Of a DNA stretch of 64,000 nt, positions 16,491 to 25,812 are shown in pieces; position 1 is the first letter of the stretch, and each line of letters opens with the position of its first letter. The stretch is from Actinomyces oris. GTDB lineage: Bacteria; Actinomycetota; Actinomycetes; Actinomycetales; Actinomycetaceae. The notes below the pieces were generated by a model, which was not told where the DNA came from, did not search any database, and saw only the letters and a list, made by a program, of their open reading frames with translations. The DNA is taken from contig NZ_MSGO01000008.1 of assembly GCF_001929375.1 (NCBI RefSeq), positions 40,965-104,964 of the forward strand, given 5' to 3'. A program made the translations under genes and the position numbers.

Positions 16491-17258
16491 CTAGCCACCG
16501 AATCTGGATTTGGAGGTTTTTTTACCTGCCCTTACTTGCGGGTTTCCTGATTTGGCTGCTGCGCGTGCAGCTGCCGCTGGAGTGGCTCTTTTGACAAGTT
16601 TGTCAAAAGGCGTGCCGTAGAACTTGTTCTCAATAACAAGTTCACCTATCTTGATTGACCCGTCTTGCATTGCCTTCACTTGAAGTTCATACAGAGGGGA
16701 AGTTTCGCTGATTGTCATGTGCTGGGCGACCCAGTCGGTAAGTTGTTTGCGAGTCGCGTTCACATCATTTTGTAGGCTGTCGAAGACCTTTTTCTTCTCC
16801 AGGTATTTTTCGTAATTGTCGTGAGCGGTTTGCCAACTGTTCTTTTGTGTGGCTGTGGCATTCTTCGGGGCGTTTCCTGGGTCTGAGACTGATTCGGGTG
16901 CTTGGATGTAGCGATCATCTCGGACGGTTAACTCTCCCGCTTTGGCGTCGTCTCGGTGTCCGGCCATATCTTGCTTTCGCCAAACCACTTGATCGTGCCA
17001 AGACTCGATGGTGTCAATAGTGGGGGTGAGTTCTTCGGCGGCGTCATCGCAGCCTGTGCAGATGTCGTTGATGTAGTCGTTAAGTGCGACTCCGAACTCT
17101 CCGGTTAAGTCGAGGCGATCAAGTGATGTATTTTTGAGGCTAGTGCTGGCCTCTTCGAATCCGGTCTTGAGTTTGCCTAGCCATTCTGCTGCTGCATGTA
17201 TGTCTGCAGGACTGGCGTCAATTAGTGTGTCAATTTCGGTTGTATTAGTATCAGCCAT
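16491..17258 (-). CDS. putative type VII-secreted toxin-like protein, N-terminal part
   Basis: 255 residues from the ATG at 17258 (GAGGAG upstream). The first 100 residues are predicted helical with a T7SS-signal-like pattern (SPADIHAAAEWLGKLKTGFE, then DDAAEELTPTIDTIESWHDQ). A coiled, charged linker (ATATQKNSWQTAHDNYEKYL) leads to a basic end that stops at KKTSKSRFGG. That end is a frameshift artefact: adding one A to the run at 16517-16523 continues as KKNLQIQIRWLDEPKHQPEL and joins the hydrophobic C-terminal part to give about 384 residues. Third gene of a leftward operon whose start overlaps the preceding gene by 8 bases. Function as T7SS substrate is inferred from shape and context; no ESX machinery lies in the window. 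Confidence 0.7.
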   Translation of the reverse strand: MADTNTTEIDTLIDASPADIHAAAEWLGKLKTGFEEASTSLKNTSLDRLDLTGEFGVALNDYINDICTGCDDAAEELTPTIDTIESWHDQVVWRKQDMAGHRDDAKAGELTVRDDRYIQAPESVSDPGNAPKNATATQKNSWQTAHDNYEKYLEKKKVFDSLQNDVNATRKQLTDWVAQHMTISETSPLYELQVKAMQDGSIKIGELVIENKFYGTPFDKLVKRATPAAAARAAAKSGNPQVRAGKKTSKSRFGG

Positions 17259-17553
17259 TTGGTGTCTCCTCAGCAAGTTTGCGGATGTTAGCGGCGGTTT
17301 CTGCGTCGACATCGCCAAGAGAACTTACTCCATCGCGGATTGCGGTGGCTCCGTAGTCGGCCGCCTGTCCGAAGGTTCCTGAGGCTTCTCCGAAACTTGT
17401 TAGAGCGAAAGTGATGTAGGTTTCTCCCTCTCCGTACTTTTCGGAGGTGGGTATGCTTTCAGTGTTGGCCGTCAAGTCGGATTCTGCGTCGATGAAAGCG
17501 TTTTTTACTTTCTGGGCTGCATCGTAGTCTACCTTCAGTTGTTTCTGGGTCAT
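17251..17553 (-). CDS. WXG100-like small helical protein
   Basis: 100 residues, predicted all-helical, starting TQKQLKVDYDAAQKVKNAFI. The size, N-terminal helix, central bend (SEKYGEGETYITFA) and Gly/Ala-rich second helix (FGEASGTFGQAADYG) match WXG100-like partners found just upstream of type VII substrates; a strict W-x-G is absent. ATG at 17553 overlaps the stop of the preceding gene (ATGA) and its own stop overlaps the next start, so all three are coupled. Likely forms a secretion or folding partner of the next gene product (inference). Confidence 0.68.
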   Translation of the reverse strand: MTQKQLKVDYDAAQKVKNAFIDAESDLTANTESIPTSEKYGEGETYITFALTSFGEASGTFGQAADYGATAIRDGVSSLGDVDAETAANIRKLAEETPNG

Positions 17554-17825
17554 CGGCTGAGTCTCCCATCGTCTTCTTCGTCGGGTCCGCGCCATAGTTC
17601 CTTGGGCATGGCTATGTCAAGGTAGATGACATCGTATGGATGGTCCGCTTCAAGCTCATGGAGTCGGTCCGTATGACATAGGATCCACGGTTGGTGCGGT
17701 CCCATGCAGTCCGCAAGACGGTCCAGAGCGGTATATGCCAGCAGAGCGGTCCGCCCGTCTTTCGTGCGGCGCATCTCCACTTCGGCGCCCCACTCTCCCG
17801 GCGTGTGGCACGGTAGATACACCAC
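17550..17825 (-). CDS. SAV_915-like small protein
   Basis: 91 residues from a GTG at 17825. The pattern VYLPCHTPGEWGAEVEMRRT, KDGRTALLAYTALDRLADCM, GPHQPWILCHTDRLHEL and ending DVIYLDIAMPKELW is that of the SAV_915/SseB-related family, small proteins that often accompany WXG100 or type VII genes in actinobacteria. First gene of the leftward three-gene operon. An in-frame stop close upstream and absence of other starts support the GTG. Confidence 0.72.
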   Translation of the reverse strand: MVYLPCHTPGEWGAEVEMRRTKDGRTALLAYTALDRLADCMGPHQPWILCHTDRLHELEADHPYDVIYLDIAMPKELWRGPDEEDDGRLSR

Positions 17826-17905
17826 AGGTGGAACAACGGGCCGTTCAGGCTCGCCTGCACTGACTGTTCAGTGGAAGAATTCATAAAGGAACGGTAACAG
17901 AGCTT

Positions 17906-17984
17906 GAGGCTTATTCACGGCATCCGTCAAAGGTGCTGTGACCTGCGCAGATGCCAGCGTCGGCTAGCCCTGTGAATAAGCCTC
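17906..17984 (+). repeat. 79-bp MITE-like palindromic element, copy 2
   Basis: Ends GAGGCTTATTCAC and GTGAATAAGCCTC are perfectly complementary. Target duplication CTT at 17903-17905 and 17985-17987. Differs from copy 1 at about six positions. It lies between the toxin-like operon and menF. Confidence 0.9.
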
Positions 17985-18051
17985 CTTGTGCGGCTTTGTC
18001 CTGGATATTGGTCTCCAGGATCCGTTCGCTCGCCGGCGTGTCGGGCAGGGC

Positions 18052-19413
18052 TCAACCGGGTACGCCCAGCGCCCCCAGCATGGGGCGCATCTTGGCGGTC
18101 GTCTCCGCCAGCTCGTCGACCGGCTCGGAGTCCGGCATGATGCCGCCGCCCCCGAACACCCTCGCGGGGGACTGTGGTCCAGGCCCCTCCGGGGGCAGCT
18201 GGGCGCTGCGCAGCGCAATGCACCACTCGCCCTCGCCGTGCCAGTCCACCCAGCCCACCGGCCCGGCGTAACGCCCCCGGTCCATGGACTCGGCCTCCTC
18301 GATGAGACGCGCCGCCGCCTGAGTCGGCGTCCCGCACACGGCCGCCGTCGGGTGCAGCGCGTCCAGCAGTGCCAGCGCCCCGGTGTCCCCGGCGACGACC
18401 CCAGTGACATCACTGGCCAGGTGCAGCACATTCGGCAGCGTCAGGACGAAGCGGGCCGGGGCCTCCACCACCGAGCACAGCGGCTCCAGCGCCGTGATCG
18501 CCGACTCCCGGGCCAGCTCATGCTCCCGGTTGTTCTTCTCCGACCCCTCCAACCAGGACGCCAGGCGCGCCGTCGCCAGAGCGTCCTCACCGGCGTGCCG
18601 GCGTGCCGTACCGGCCAACACCCTGCTGATGAGGCGCCGATCCCGCAGACGCAGCAGCAGCTCAGGGCTGGCCCCCACCATCTGGTCGACGGCGAAGACC
18701 CAGGTGGAGGGGTAGCCACGGGCCAGGCGCCGCAGCACCGTACCGGTGGCCAGCGGCCTGCCCGGGCGAACCAGCACGTCACGGGCCAGAACCACCTTGC
18801 GGGCCCGCCCCGCACGCATCCGCTCCTGCGTGCCGGAGACCGCCCGGCACCACTGCTCCTCGCTGAGCGCCCCGGTCTCGACAGCGGCAGCGCCACCGGA
18901 GTCCCCAGCGTCGCCGGCTCGCTCCCGGTCAACCGCTGCGCGTGCCTGCGCCACCATCACCCCCAGGAGCATCTCGGGATCCGGGTGCTCCGGCTCCATC
19001 CCGTCGTCAGCACCGGGCACCACGGTCGTCAGCCAGGCGCCGGAGCCGTCGCACCCGACGAGGACCTCGGGAACAACCAGGACCGAGGACTGCTCGGAGG
19101 CGGGGGAGAAGGTGATCGCGCCCAGCGCCACCGGCCCGGTCCCGGGGCGGACCAGCGCATCACGCCACCAGGCCGCGCCGACGACGGCCCGCCACGCGGC
19201 CCGCAGCGCCTCGATGCGGTCCGCCCCGTGAGCCTCGATCTCCAGGACGCGGCCCAGGCCGATGAGCCCGCGCCCCTCGTGCACCCAGGAGCTGACATCC
19301 TCGCGGCCCGCCAGCAGGTCGATGAGCGCCAGCCCCTCCAGCGCGTCCTCGGGCAGCTCACGGGTGTGGAAGGACAGGTGCGGTGGCGCGGCCAGGCAGT
19401 GCTCTGCCCTCAC
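18052..19413 (-). CDS. menF: isochorismate synthase
   Basis: 453 residues of the chorismate-binding family (MenF/EntC). It isomerises chorismate to isochorismate, the first committed step toward menaquinone. Conserved blocks in order: KVVLARDVLV (about residue 200), AVDQMVGASPELLLR, LAGTARRHAGEDA, NREHELARESAITALEPLCS, HLASDVTGVV, HPTAAVCGTPTQAA, YAGPVGWVDWHGEGEWCIAL and FGGGGIMPDSEP near the end. The residue pattern fits isochorismate synthase rather than anthranilate synthase. The gene is leftward and about 50 bases downstream of menG, so both may share a transcript. Confidence 0.9.
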   Translation of the reverse strand: MRAEHCLAAPPHLSFHTRELPEDALEGLALIDLLAGREDVSSWVHEGRGLIGLGRVLEIEAHGADRIEALRAAWRAVVGAAWWRDALVRPGTGPVALGAITFSPASEQSSVLVVPEVLVGCDGSGAWLTTVVPGADDGMEPEHPDPEMLLGVMVAQARAAVDRERAGDAGDSGGAAAVETGALSEEQWCRAVSGTQERMRAGRARKVVLARDVLVRPGRPLATGTVLRRLARGYPSTWVFAVDQMVGASPELLLRLRDRRLISRVLAGTARRHAGEDALATARLASWLEGSEKNNREHELARESAITALEPLCSVVEAPARFVLTLPNVLHLASDVTGVVAGDTGALALLDALHPTAAVCGTPTQAAARLIEEAESMDRGRYAGPVGWVDWHGEGEWCIALRSAQLPPEGPGPQSPARVFGGGGIMPDSEPVDELAETTAKMRPMLGALGVPG

Positions 19414-19461
19414 GACTCTGCCCTCACGATGTCGGCCCCGGGTCGCTGCTCAGGCCGGTTC

Positions 19462-20199
19462 TCACTGCTCGCCCCGGGCGGGCGCGGGCCGAGTGCCCCG
19501 GTGGACCGCGACGATCCCGCCGGAGAGGTTCTTGTAGCCCACGCCCCGCCAACCGGCCTCCTGCATGAGGCCGGCCAGCTCCCGCTGGTCCGGCCAGGCC
19601 AGGATCGACTCGCCCAGGTAGTCGTAGGCCTCGGTGTTCGAGGAGACCAGGCGGGCGGCGGCCGGCAGGGCGCTGCCCAGGTAGAAGCGGTACAGGCGTC
19701 GGAAGGCCGGCCAGACCGGGGTGGAGAACTCCGCGATGACGATCCGCCCGCCCGGAACCGTCACCCGGCGCATCTCCGACAGTGCCCGCGCCGTGTCCTG
19801 CACGTTGCGCAGCCCGTAGGAGATGGTGACGACGTCGAAGCTCTCATCGGCGAAGGGCAGTGCCGTGGCGTCCCCGGCCACGAAGGCGATCTCGGGGTGG
19901 CGGCGCTTGCCCTCGGCCACCATGCCGGTGGAGAAGTCGCAGGCCACGACCTCGGCGCCGTCGGCGGCGTACTCCACCGAGGAGGTACCGGTCCCCGCGG
20001 CCAGATCCAGGACGCGCGTCCCCGGCCTCGCGGCGACGGCCGCGCGCGTCACCCGGCGCCACATGTGCACCTGGAACAGACTCATCACGTCATTGGACAG
20101 GTCGTAGCGGCGCGCGACGGCGTCGAACATCCCAGCGACCTCGCGCGGGTCCTTGGCAAGGCTGGCTCGAAGAGGGGATTGGCTCATGGGGGTCATCAT
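19462..20199 (-). CDS. menG: demethylmenaquinone methyltransferase
   Basis: 245 residues, UbiE/MenG family, SAM-dependent. Signature [20 protein letters not shown] near the N-terminus, SAM-binding [15 protein letters not shown] (about residue 65), the second signature [20 protein letters not shown] (about 135) and [14 protein letters not shown] are all present. It methylates demethylmenaquinone in the last step of classical menaquinone synthesis. Start ATG 20199 follows GGGA; ATG 20187 is an alternative. Divergent from menJ. Confidence 0.93.
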   Translation of the reverse strand: MMTPMSQSPLRASLAKDPREVAGMFDAVARRYDLSNDVMSLFQVHMWRRVTRAAVAARPGTRVLDLAAGTGTSSVEYAADGAEVVACDFSTGMVAEGKRRHPEIAFVAGDATALPFADESFDVVTISYGLRNVQDTARALSEMRRVTVPGGRIVIAEFSTPVWPAFRRLYRFYLGSALPAAARLVSSNTEAYDYLGESILAWPDQRELAGLMQEAGWRGVGYKNLSGGIVAVHRGTRPAPARGEQ

Positions 20200-20564
20200 C
20201 GCAAATCCCGACCACGGTCTCGCCGCCGAGGCGTGCCGCAGACCGCTCCCAGCCGGCCTGCGACCACCCCGGTGCCGCTCTAGGACGCAGGTCCCGTCCG
20301 ACAGTGTTGAAATTCGTCACTCACTTGCAGCGTAATTCCGGGACGCTGTCATCTGTCGTTGAGACGGGCACGTCCCTGGAGATTGCCGTCACGGCAACGA
20401 AAACCGCGGCCAGCCTCCTGCCTCGGCGCACTCGTCATGGAGGTGTCGGCCGCCTGGGTACAGTCGGCACAGGCTCCGCCCAGTGCGGGGCCTGCATTAC
20501 GGTGCCAACTGTGATGCCTACGACAACACCCGCAGTACCAGAAGTGCCGAGGAGGGGAACCCGA
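20200..20564. promoter_or_regulatory. divergent intergenic region, menG / menJ-nuo
   Basis: 365 bases with no gene. It must carry the promoter of menG (leftward) and of the long menJ-nuoA-N unit (rightward). A weak rightward candidate is TTGAAA at 20307-20312 with GTAATT at 20332-20337 (19-base spacing). No operator is recognised. GAGGAGGGG at 20549-20557 is the menJ ribosome-binding site. Confidence 0.4.
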
Positions 20565-21866
20565 GTGACCCAGGCAGCCGCCCAGTCCAGCGCCTCCGCC
20601 ACTGCCGACGTCATCGTCGTCGGGGCCGGCCCGGCCGGCTCCTCGGCGGCCTACCACATGGCCACTCTCGGCCTCGACGTCATCCTCCTGGAGAAGCAGG
20701 AGCTCGGCCGGGACAAGGTCTGCGGAGACGGCCTGACCCCCTCGGCCGTGCGCGAGCTGGTCTCCATGGGCATGGACACCACCGGCTGGCAGCGCAACCG
20801 CGGCCTGCGCGTCATTGGCGGCGGACACCTCCTCCACTTCCCCTGGCCGGAGCAGGCCTCCTTCCCCTCCTACGGGATGGCCCGCCCCCGCGCCCTGCTC
20901 GACCGCGACCTGGCCGAGCACGCCGCCGCGGCCGGCGCCCGCCTGCTCACCGGCGTCACCGTCACCGGCCCCGTCACCTCGCCCACCGGCCGCGTCACCG
21001 GTGTCGAGGCCCGCCCCACCAACCGGGTCACCTACCCCGGCATCGAGGGCCCCACCACCTTCACCGCCCCACTGGTCGTCGACGCCGGAGGGGTCTCGGC
21101 CCGCCTGGCCACCGCCGTGGGGCGCACCAAGAACGAGCGCCGCCCCATGGGCGTGGCCGTGCGCGCCTACTTCCGCTCCCCGCGCGCCAAGGACGCCTGG
21201 ATGGAGTCCCGCCTCGAGCTGTGGGACGGCACACCCGGCAAGTCCGACCTCCTGCCCGGCTACGGGTGGATCTGGTCCGTGGGGGAGGGTCTGGTCAACG
21301 TCGGGCTCGGCTCGGTCTCCTCGCGCGCCCAGGCCACCGCCATCGACTACCGCGCCGTGTTCAACCGCTGGATGGACAACGTCCCGGCCTCCTGGGGCTT
21401 CACCAAGGAGAACCAGGTCGGCGGTCTGGTCAGCGCCGCCCTGCCCATGGCCTTCAACCGCAAGCCGCACTACGCCGACGGCCTCATGCTGCTGGGCGAC
21501 GCCGGCGGCATGGTCTCGCCCTTCAACGGCGAGGGCATCGCCCAGGCCCTCATGTCCGGCCGCCTGGCCGCCCAGGCCGCCGCCCAGGCCGCCGCCCGCA
21601 CGACCACTTCCGGTCGCGAGCAGGTCCTGGCCCAGTACCCCAAGGCCCTCAGCTCCGAGATGGGCGGCTACTACACGCTCGGCCGTGTCTTCGTCGCCCT
21701 CATCGAGCACCCCGAGGTCATGCGCCTGTGCACCCGCTACGGACTGCCGCGCAAGCGCCTCATGAAGCTCGTCACCAAGCTCCTGTCCGACGGGTGGGAG
21801 CGCCGCGGCGGCGACGGAATCGACCACTTCATCCAGCTCCTGACAAGGATGGTGCCGGAAGCATGA
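20565..21866 (+). CDS. menJ: geranylgeranyl reductase-family FAD oxidoreductase, probable menaquinone tail reductase
   Basis: 433 residues. N-terminal Rossmann motif VIVVGAGPAGSSAAYHMA (about residue 15), KVCGDGLTPSAVRELVSMGM typical of the geranylgeranyl reductase family, and the second FAD motif GLMLLGDAGGMVSPFNGEGI (about 305). Mycobacterial MenJ (Rv0561c) of this family saturates one isoprene unit of menaquinone. Placement next to menG, before complex I and near a polyprenyl synthase, mirrors the mycobacterial menG-menJ-grcC1 neighbourhood and supports that role over archaeal-type lipid reduction. GTG 20565 follows a strong GAGGAGGGG. The stop overlaps the nuoA start (ATGA). Confidence 0.85.
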   Translation: MTQAAAQSSASATADVIVVGAGPAGSSAAYHMATLGLDVILLEKQELGRDKVCGDGLTPSAVRELVSMGMDTTGWQRNRGLRVIGGGHLLHFPWPEQASFPSYGMARPRALLDRDLAEHAAAAGARLLTGVTVTGPVTSPTGRVTGVEARPTNRVTYPGIEGPTTFTAPLVVDAGGVSARLATAVGRTKNERRPMGVAVRAYFRSPRAKDAWMESRLELWDGTPGKSDLLPGYGWIWSVGEGLVNVGLGSVSSRAQATAIDYRAVFNRWMDNVPASWGFTKENQVGGLVSAALPMAFNRKPHYADGLMLLGDAGGMVSPFNGEGIAQALMSGRLAAQAAAQAAARTTTSGREQVLAQYPKALSSEMGGYYTLGRVFVALIEHPEVMRLCTRYGLPRKRLMKLVTKLLSDGWERRGGDGIDHFIQLLTRMVPEA

Positions 21867-22222
21867 ACCCCTACGCCTCCCTGCTCATCATGGCCGCGTT
21901 GGCCCTCCTGGTGGCCGTCGGCGGCCTGGCCCTGAGCGCCATCGTCAGTCCCGCCCGGCGCAACCGGGTCAAGGTCGCCAACTACGAGTGCGGCATCGAC
22001 CCCACCCCCGCCAACACCGAGCACGGGCGCTTCCCCGTCTCCTTCTACCTGGTGGGCATGACCTTCATCATCTTCGACGTCGAGGTGGTCTTCCTCTACC
22101 CCTGGGCCACGGCCTTCGGGCGCCTGGGCTTCTTCGGGCTGGGGGCGGCCGTCCTGTTCATCGGCCTCATCACCGTGCCCTACATCCTCGAGTGGCGTCG
22201 CGGCGGACTGGACTGGGACTGA
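21863..22222 (+). CDS. nuoA: NADH-quinone oxidoreductase subunit A
   Basis: 119 residues with three transmembrane helices. The conserved cytoplasmic loop NYECGIDPTPANTEHGRFPV (containing the Cys of the quinone-access loop) and the acidic FDVEVVFLYPWA segment in helix 2 are clear. First subunit of the complete nuoA-N operon; its ATG overlaps the menJ stop. Confidence 0.96.
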   Translation: MNPYASLLIMAALALLVAVGGLALSAIVSPARRNRVKVANYECGIDPTPANTEHGRFPVSFYLVGMTFIIFDVEVVFLYPWATAFGRLGFFGLGAAVLFIGLITVPYILEWRRGGLDWD

Positions 22223-22275
22223 GGCGGCCCTGACCGGCCAGGACCCAGCCCGACGATCCCAAGGAGTACACAGCA

Positions 22276-22899
22276 GTGAAGAGCATGAAGAAGCACAACG
22301 CCTACATGGCGTCCATCCCCTCCAAGCGCCACGACCCCTACGCCGCCGCGGCCGCCGAGGTCGACAGCCCGGGCTTCCTGCTGACCACCGTCGAGAAGCT
22401 CGCGGGACTGGCCCAGGCCCGCTCCATGTGGCCCGTCACCATGGGCCTGGCCTGCTGCGCCATCGAGATGATGGCCGCCGGCACCCCCCGCTTCGACATG
22501 GCGCGCTTCGGCTGGGAGGTCTTCCGCGCCTCCCCGCGCCACGCCGACGTCATGATCGTCTCGGGCCGCGTCTCCCACAAGATGGCCCCCATCGTGCGCA
22601 ACGTCTACGACTCCATGCCCGAGCCCAAGTGGGTCATCTCCATGGGGGCCTGCGCCTCGTCGGGAGGCATCTTCAACAACTACGCCGTCGTCCAGGGCTG
22701 CGACCACGTCGTCCCGGTGGACATCTACCTGCCGGGCTGCCCGCCGCGCCCCGAGATGCTCCTCAACGCCATGCTCGAGCTCACCCGCCAGATCGAGAAG
22801 AAGCCGCTGTTCAAGCACCGCGAGGAGATCGCCCGCGCCGTCGAGGCCGCCGCGCTGTCGGCCACCCCCACCCATGAGATGAAGGGCCTGCTGGCATGA
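22276..22899 (+). CDS. nuoB: NADH-quinone oxidoreductase subunit B
   Basis: 207 residues. Carries the ligands of the N2 [4Fe-4S] cluster next to the quinone site: tandem cysteines in [11 protein letters not shown], the third in MGACASSGG and the fourth in LPGCPPRPE. Long N- and C-terminal extensions are modest. GTG start follows AAGGAG at 22260. The gap of 53 bases to nuoA is the longest within the first half of the operon. Stop overlaps the nuoC start by four bases. Confidence 0.96.
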   Translation: MKSMKKHNAYMASIPSKRHDPYAAAAAEVDSPGFLLTTVEKLAGLAQARSMWPVTMGLACCAIEMMAAGTPRFDMARFGWEVFRASPRHADVMIVSGRVSHKMAPIVRNVYDSMPEPKWVISMGACASSGGIFNNYAVVQGCDHVVPVDIYLPGCPPRPEMLLNAMLELTRQIEKKPLFKHREEIARAVEAAALSATPTHEMKGLLA

Positions 22900-23653
22900 G
22901 TGAGAAGAACGCCCCGGGACACGACTCGGGCCCCGACGCCCTGACCGAGGTCCCCGAGGTCGCCGGCACCCCCGTGCGCCCCGAGCTGCGCCTGGAGGTC
23001 ATCGCCGCCCCCACCGGCCAGTTCGGCGCCTCCGACGCCGGGGACACCACCGGCTACGGCGAGCACCGCAGCGTCATCACCCTCGCCCCCGCCGCCGCGC
23101 GCCCCTACGGCGGCTGGTTCGACGACGTCGTCGACGCCCTCATCGAGGACCTCCAGGAGGCCGGCATCGACCCGGCCGCCGCCATCGAGAAGGTCGTCGT
23201 CGAGCACGACGAGCTCACCCTGTTCATCGCCCGCGAGCACCTGCTCGACGTCGCCCGCCCCCTGCGCGACGACCAGGACCTGCGCTTCGAGCTGTGCCTG
23301 GGCGTCAGCGGCGTCCACTACCCCGAGCTGACCGGGCGCGAGCTGCACGCCTGTATCCAGTTCATGAGCCTGACCCACGGCGGGCGTCAGCTGCGCCTGC
23401 AGGTCGCCTGCCCCGAGACCGACCCGCACGTGCCCTCCCTCGTCTCGCTCTACCCCGGCAACGACTGGCACGAGCGCGAGACCTGGGACCTCATGGGCAT
23501 CGTCTTCGACGGACACCCCCACCTGACCCGCACCGCCATGCCCGACGACTGGGTGGGCCACCCCCAGCGCAAGGACTACCCGTTGGGCGGCATCCCCGTC
23601 GAGTACAAGGGCGCCCAGACCCCGCCCGCCGACACCCGGAGGTCCTACCGCTG

Positions 23654-23654
<1 letters not shown>
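22896..23654 (+). CDS. nuoC: NADH-quinone oxidoreductase subunit C
   Basis: 252 residues, 30-kDa subunit. Hydrophilic arm protein with the conserved C-terminal block [20 protein letters not shown] and [15 protein letters not shown] (about residues 195-235). The N-terminal 40 residues are Pro/Glu-rich and variable. Overlaps nuoB and nuoD at ATGA-type junctions, so it is translationally coupled. Confidence 0.95.
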
Positions 23655-25041
<1,387 letters not shown>

Positions 25042-25042
<1 letters not shown>

Positions 25043-25812
25043 TGAGCACCACCGAGAACGCAGTCAACCCAGCCGTCGAGACCATCGCCACCGTCAGCGC
25101 GGTCGGCCCGGTGGGCACCGTTGCGCAAGCCGCTGTGGCCGCCGGCTACAGCACCGAGGTCGCCCAGGGCCTCCAGGTCGACATCGAGCGGATCATCGCC
25201 CGCTACCCGGCGGGCAAGGAGCGCAGCGCCCTCATCCCGATGCTCCACCTCATCCAGTCCGTGGACGGCTACGTCTCGCCGGCCGGCATCGCCCTGTGCG
25301 CCGCCCGGCTCGGCCTGGAGCGCGCCGAGGTCAGTGCCGTGGCCACCTTCTACAGCCAGTTCCGCCGCCACCCGGTGGGCACCTACCACGTGGGCGTGTG
25401 CACCAACGCCCTGTGCGCCGTCATGGGCGGGGACGAGATCTGGAAGGCGGTCACCGAGCACACCGGCCTGGGCGCCGAGGAGACCAGCGAGGACGGCACC
25501 ATCAGCCTCGAGCGCGTCGAGTGCAACGCCGCCTGCGACTACGCCCCCGTCGTCATGGTCAACTGGGAGTTCTTCGACAACCAGACCCCCGACTCCGCCG
25601 TCGCCATGATCAAGGCCCTCGAGCGCGGCGAGGACGTCGCCCCCACCCGCGGCCCCGAGACCGTCCCCACCTTCCGTGAGAACGAGCGCCTGCTGGCCGG
25701 CTTCGAGGACGGCCGCACCGACGAGGGGCGCGGCCCCGGCGAGCCGACCCTGCGCGGCCTGCGCATCGCCCGCGAGCAGGGCTGGACCGCGCCGAAGGAG
25801 GAGACCAAGTGA
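25042..25812 (+). CDS. nuoE: NADH-quinone oxidoreductase subunit E
   Basis: 256 residues, 24-kDa subunit of the NADH-dehydrogenase module with a thioredoxin-like [2Fe-2S] domain. Cysteines in VCTNALCAVMGG and VECNAACDYAPVVMVN supply the cluster. A C-terminal tail of about 60 residues (from about 190) is longer than in E. coli. Overlaps nuoD and nuoF by ATGA and GTGA junctions. Confidence 0.95.

Noticed and set aside
17986..20283. Plus-strand open frame of 765 codons over menF and menG
   Set aside because: Composition rich in Arg, Gly, Pro and His, antisense to two clear enzymes.
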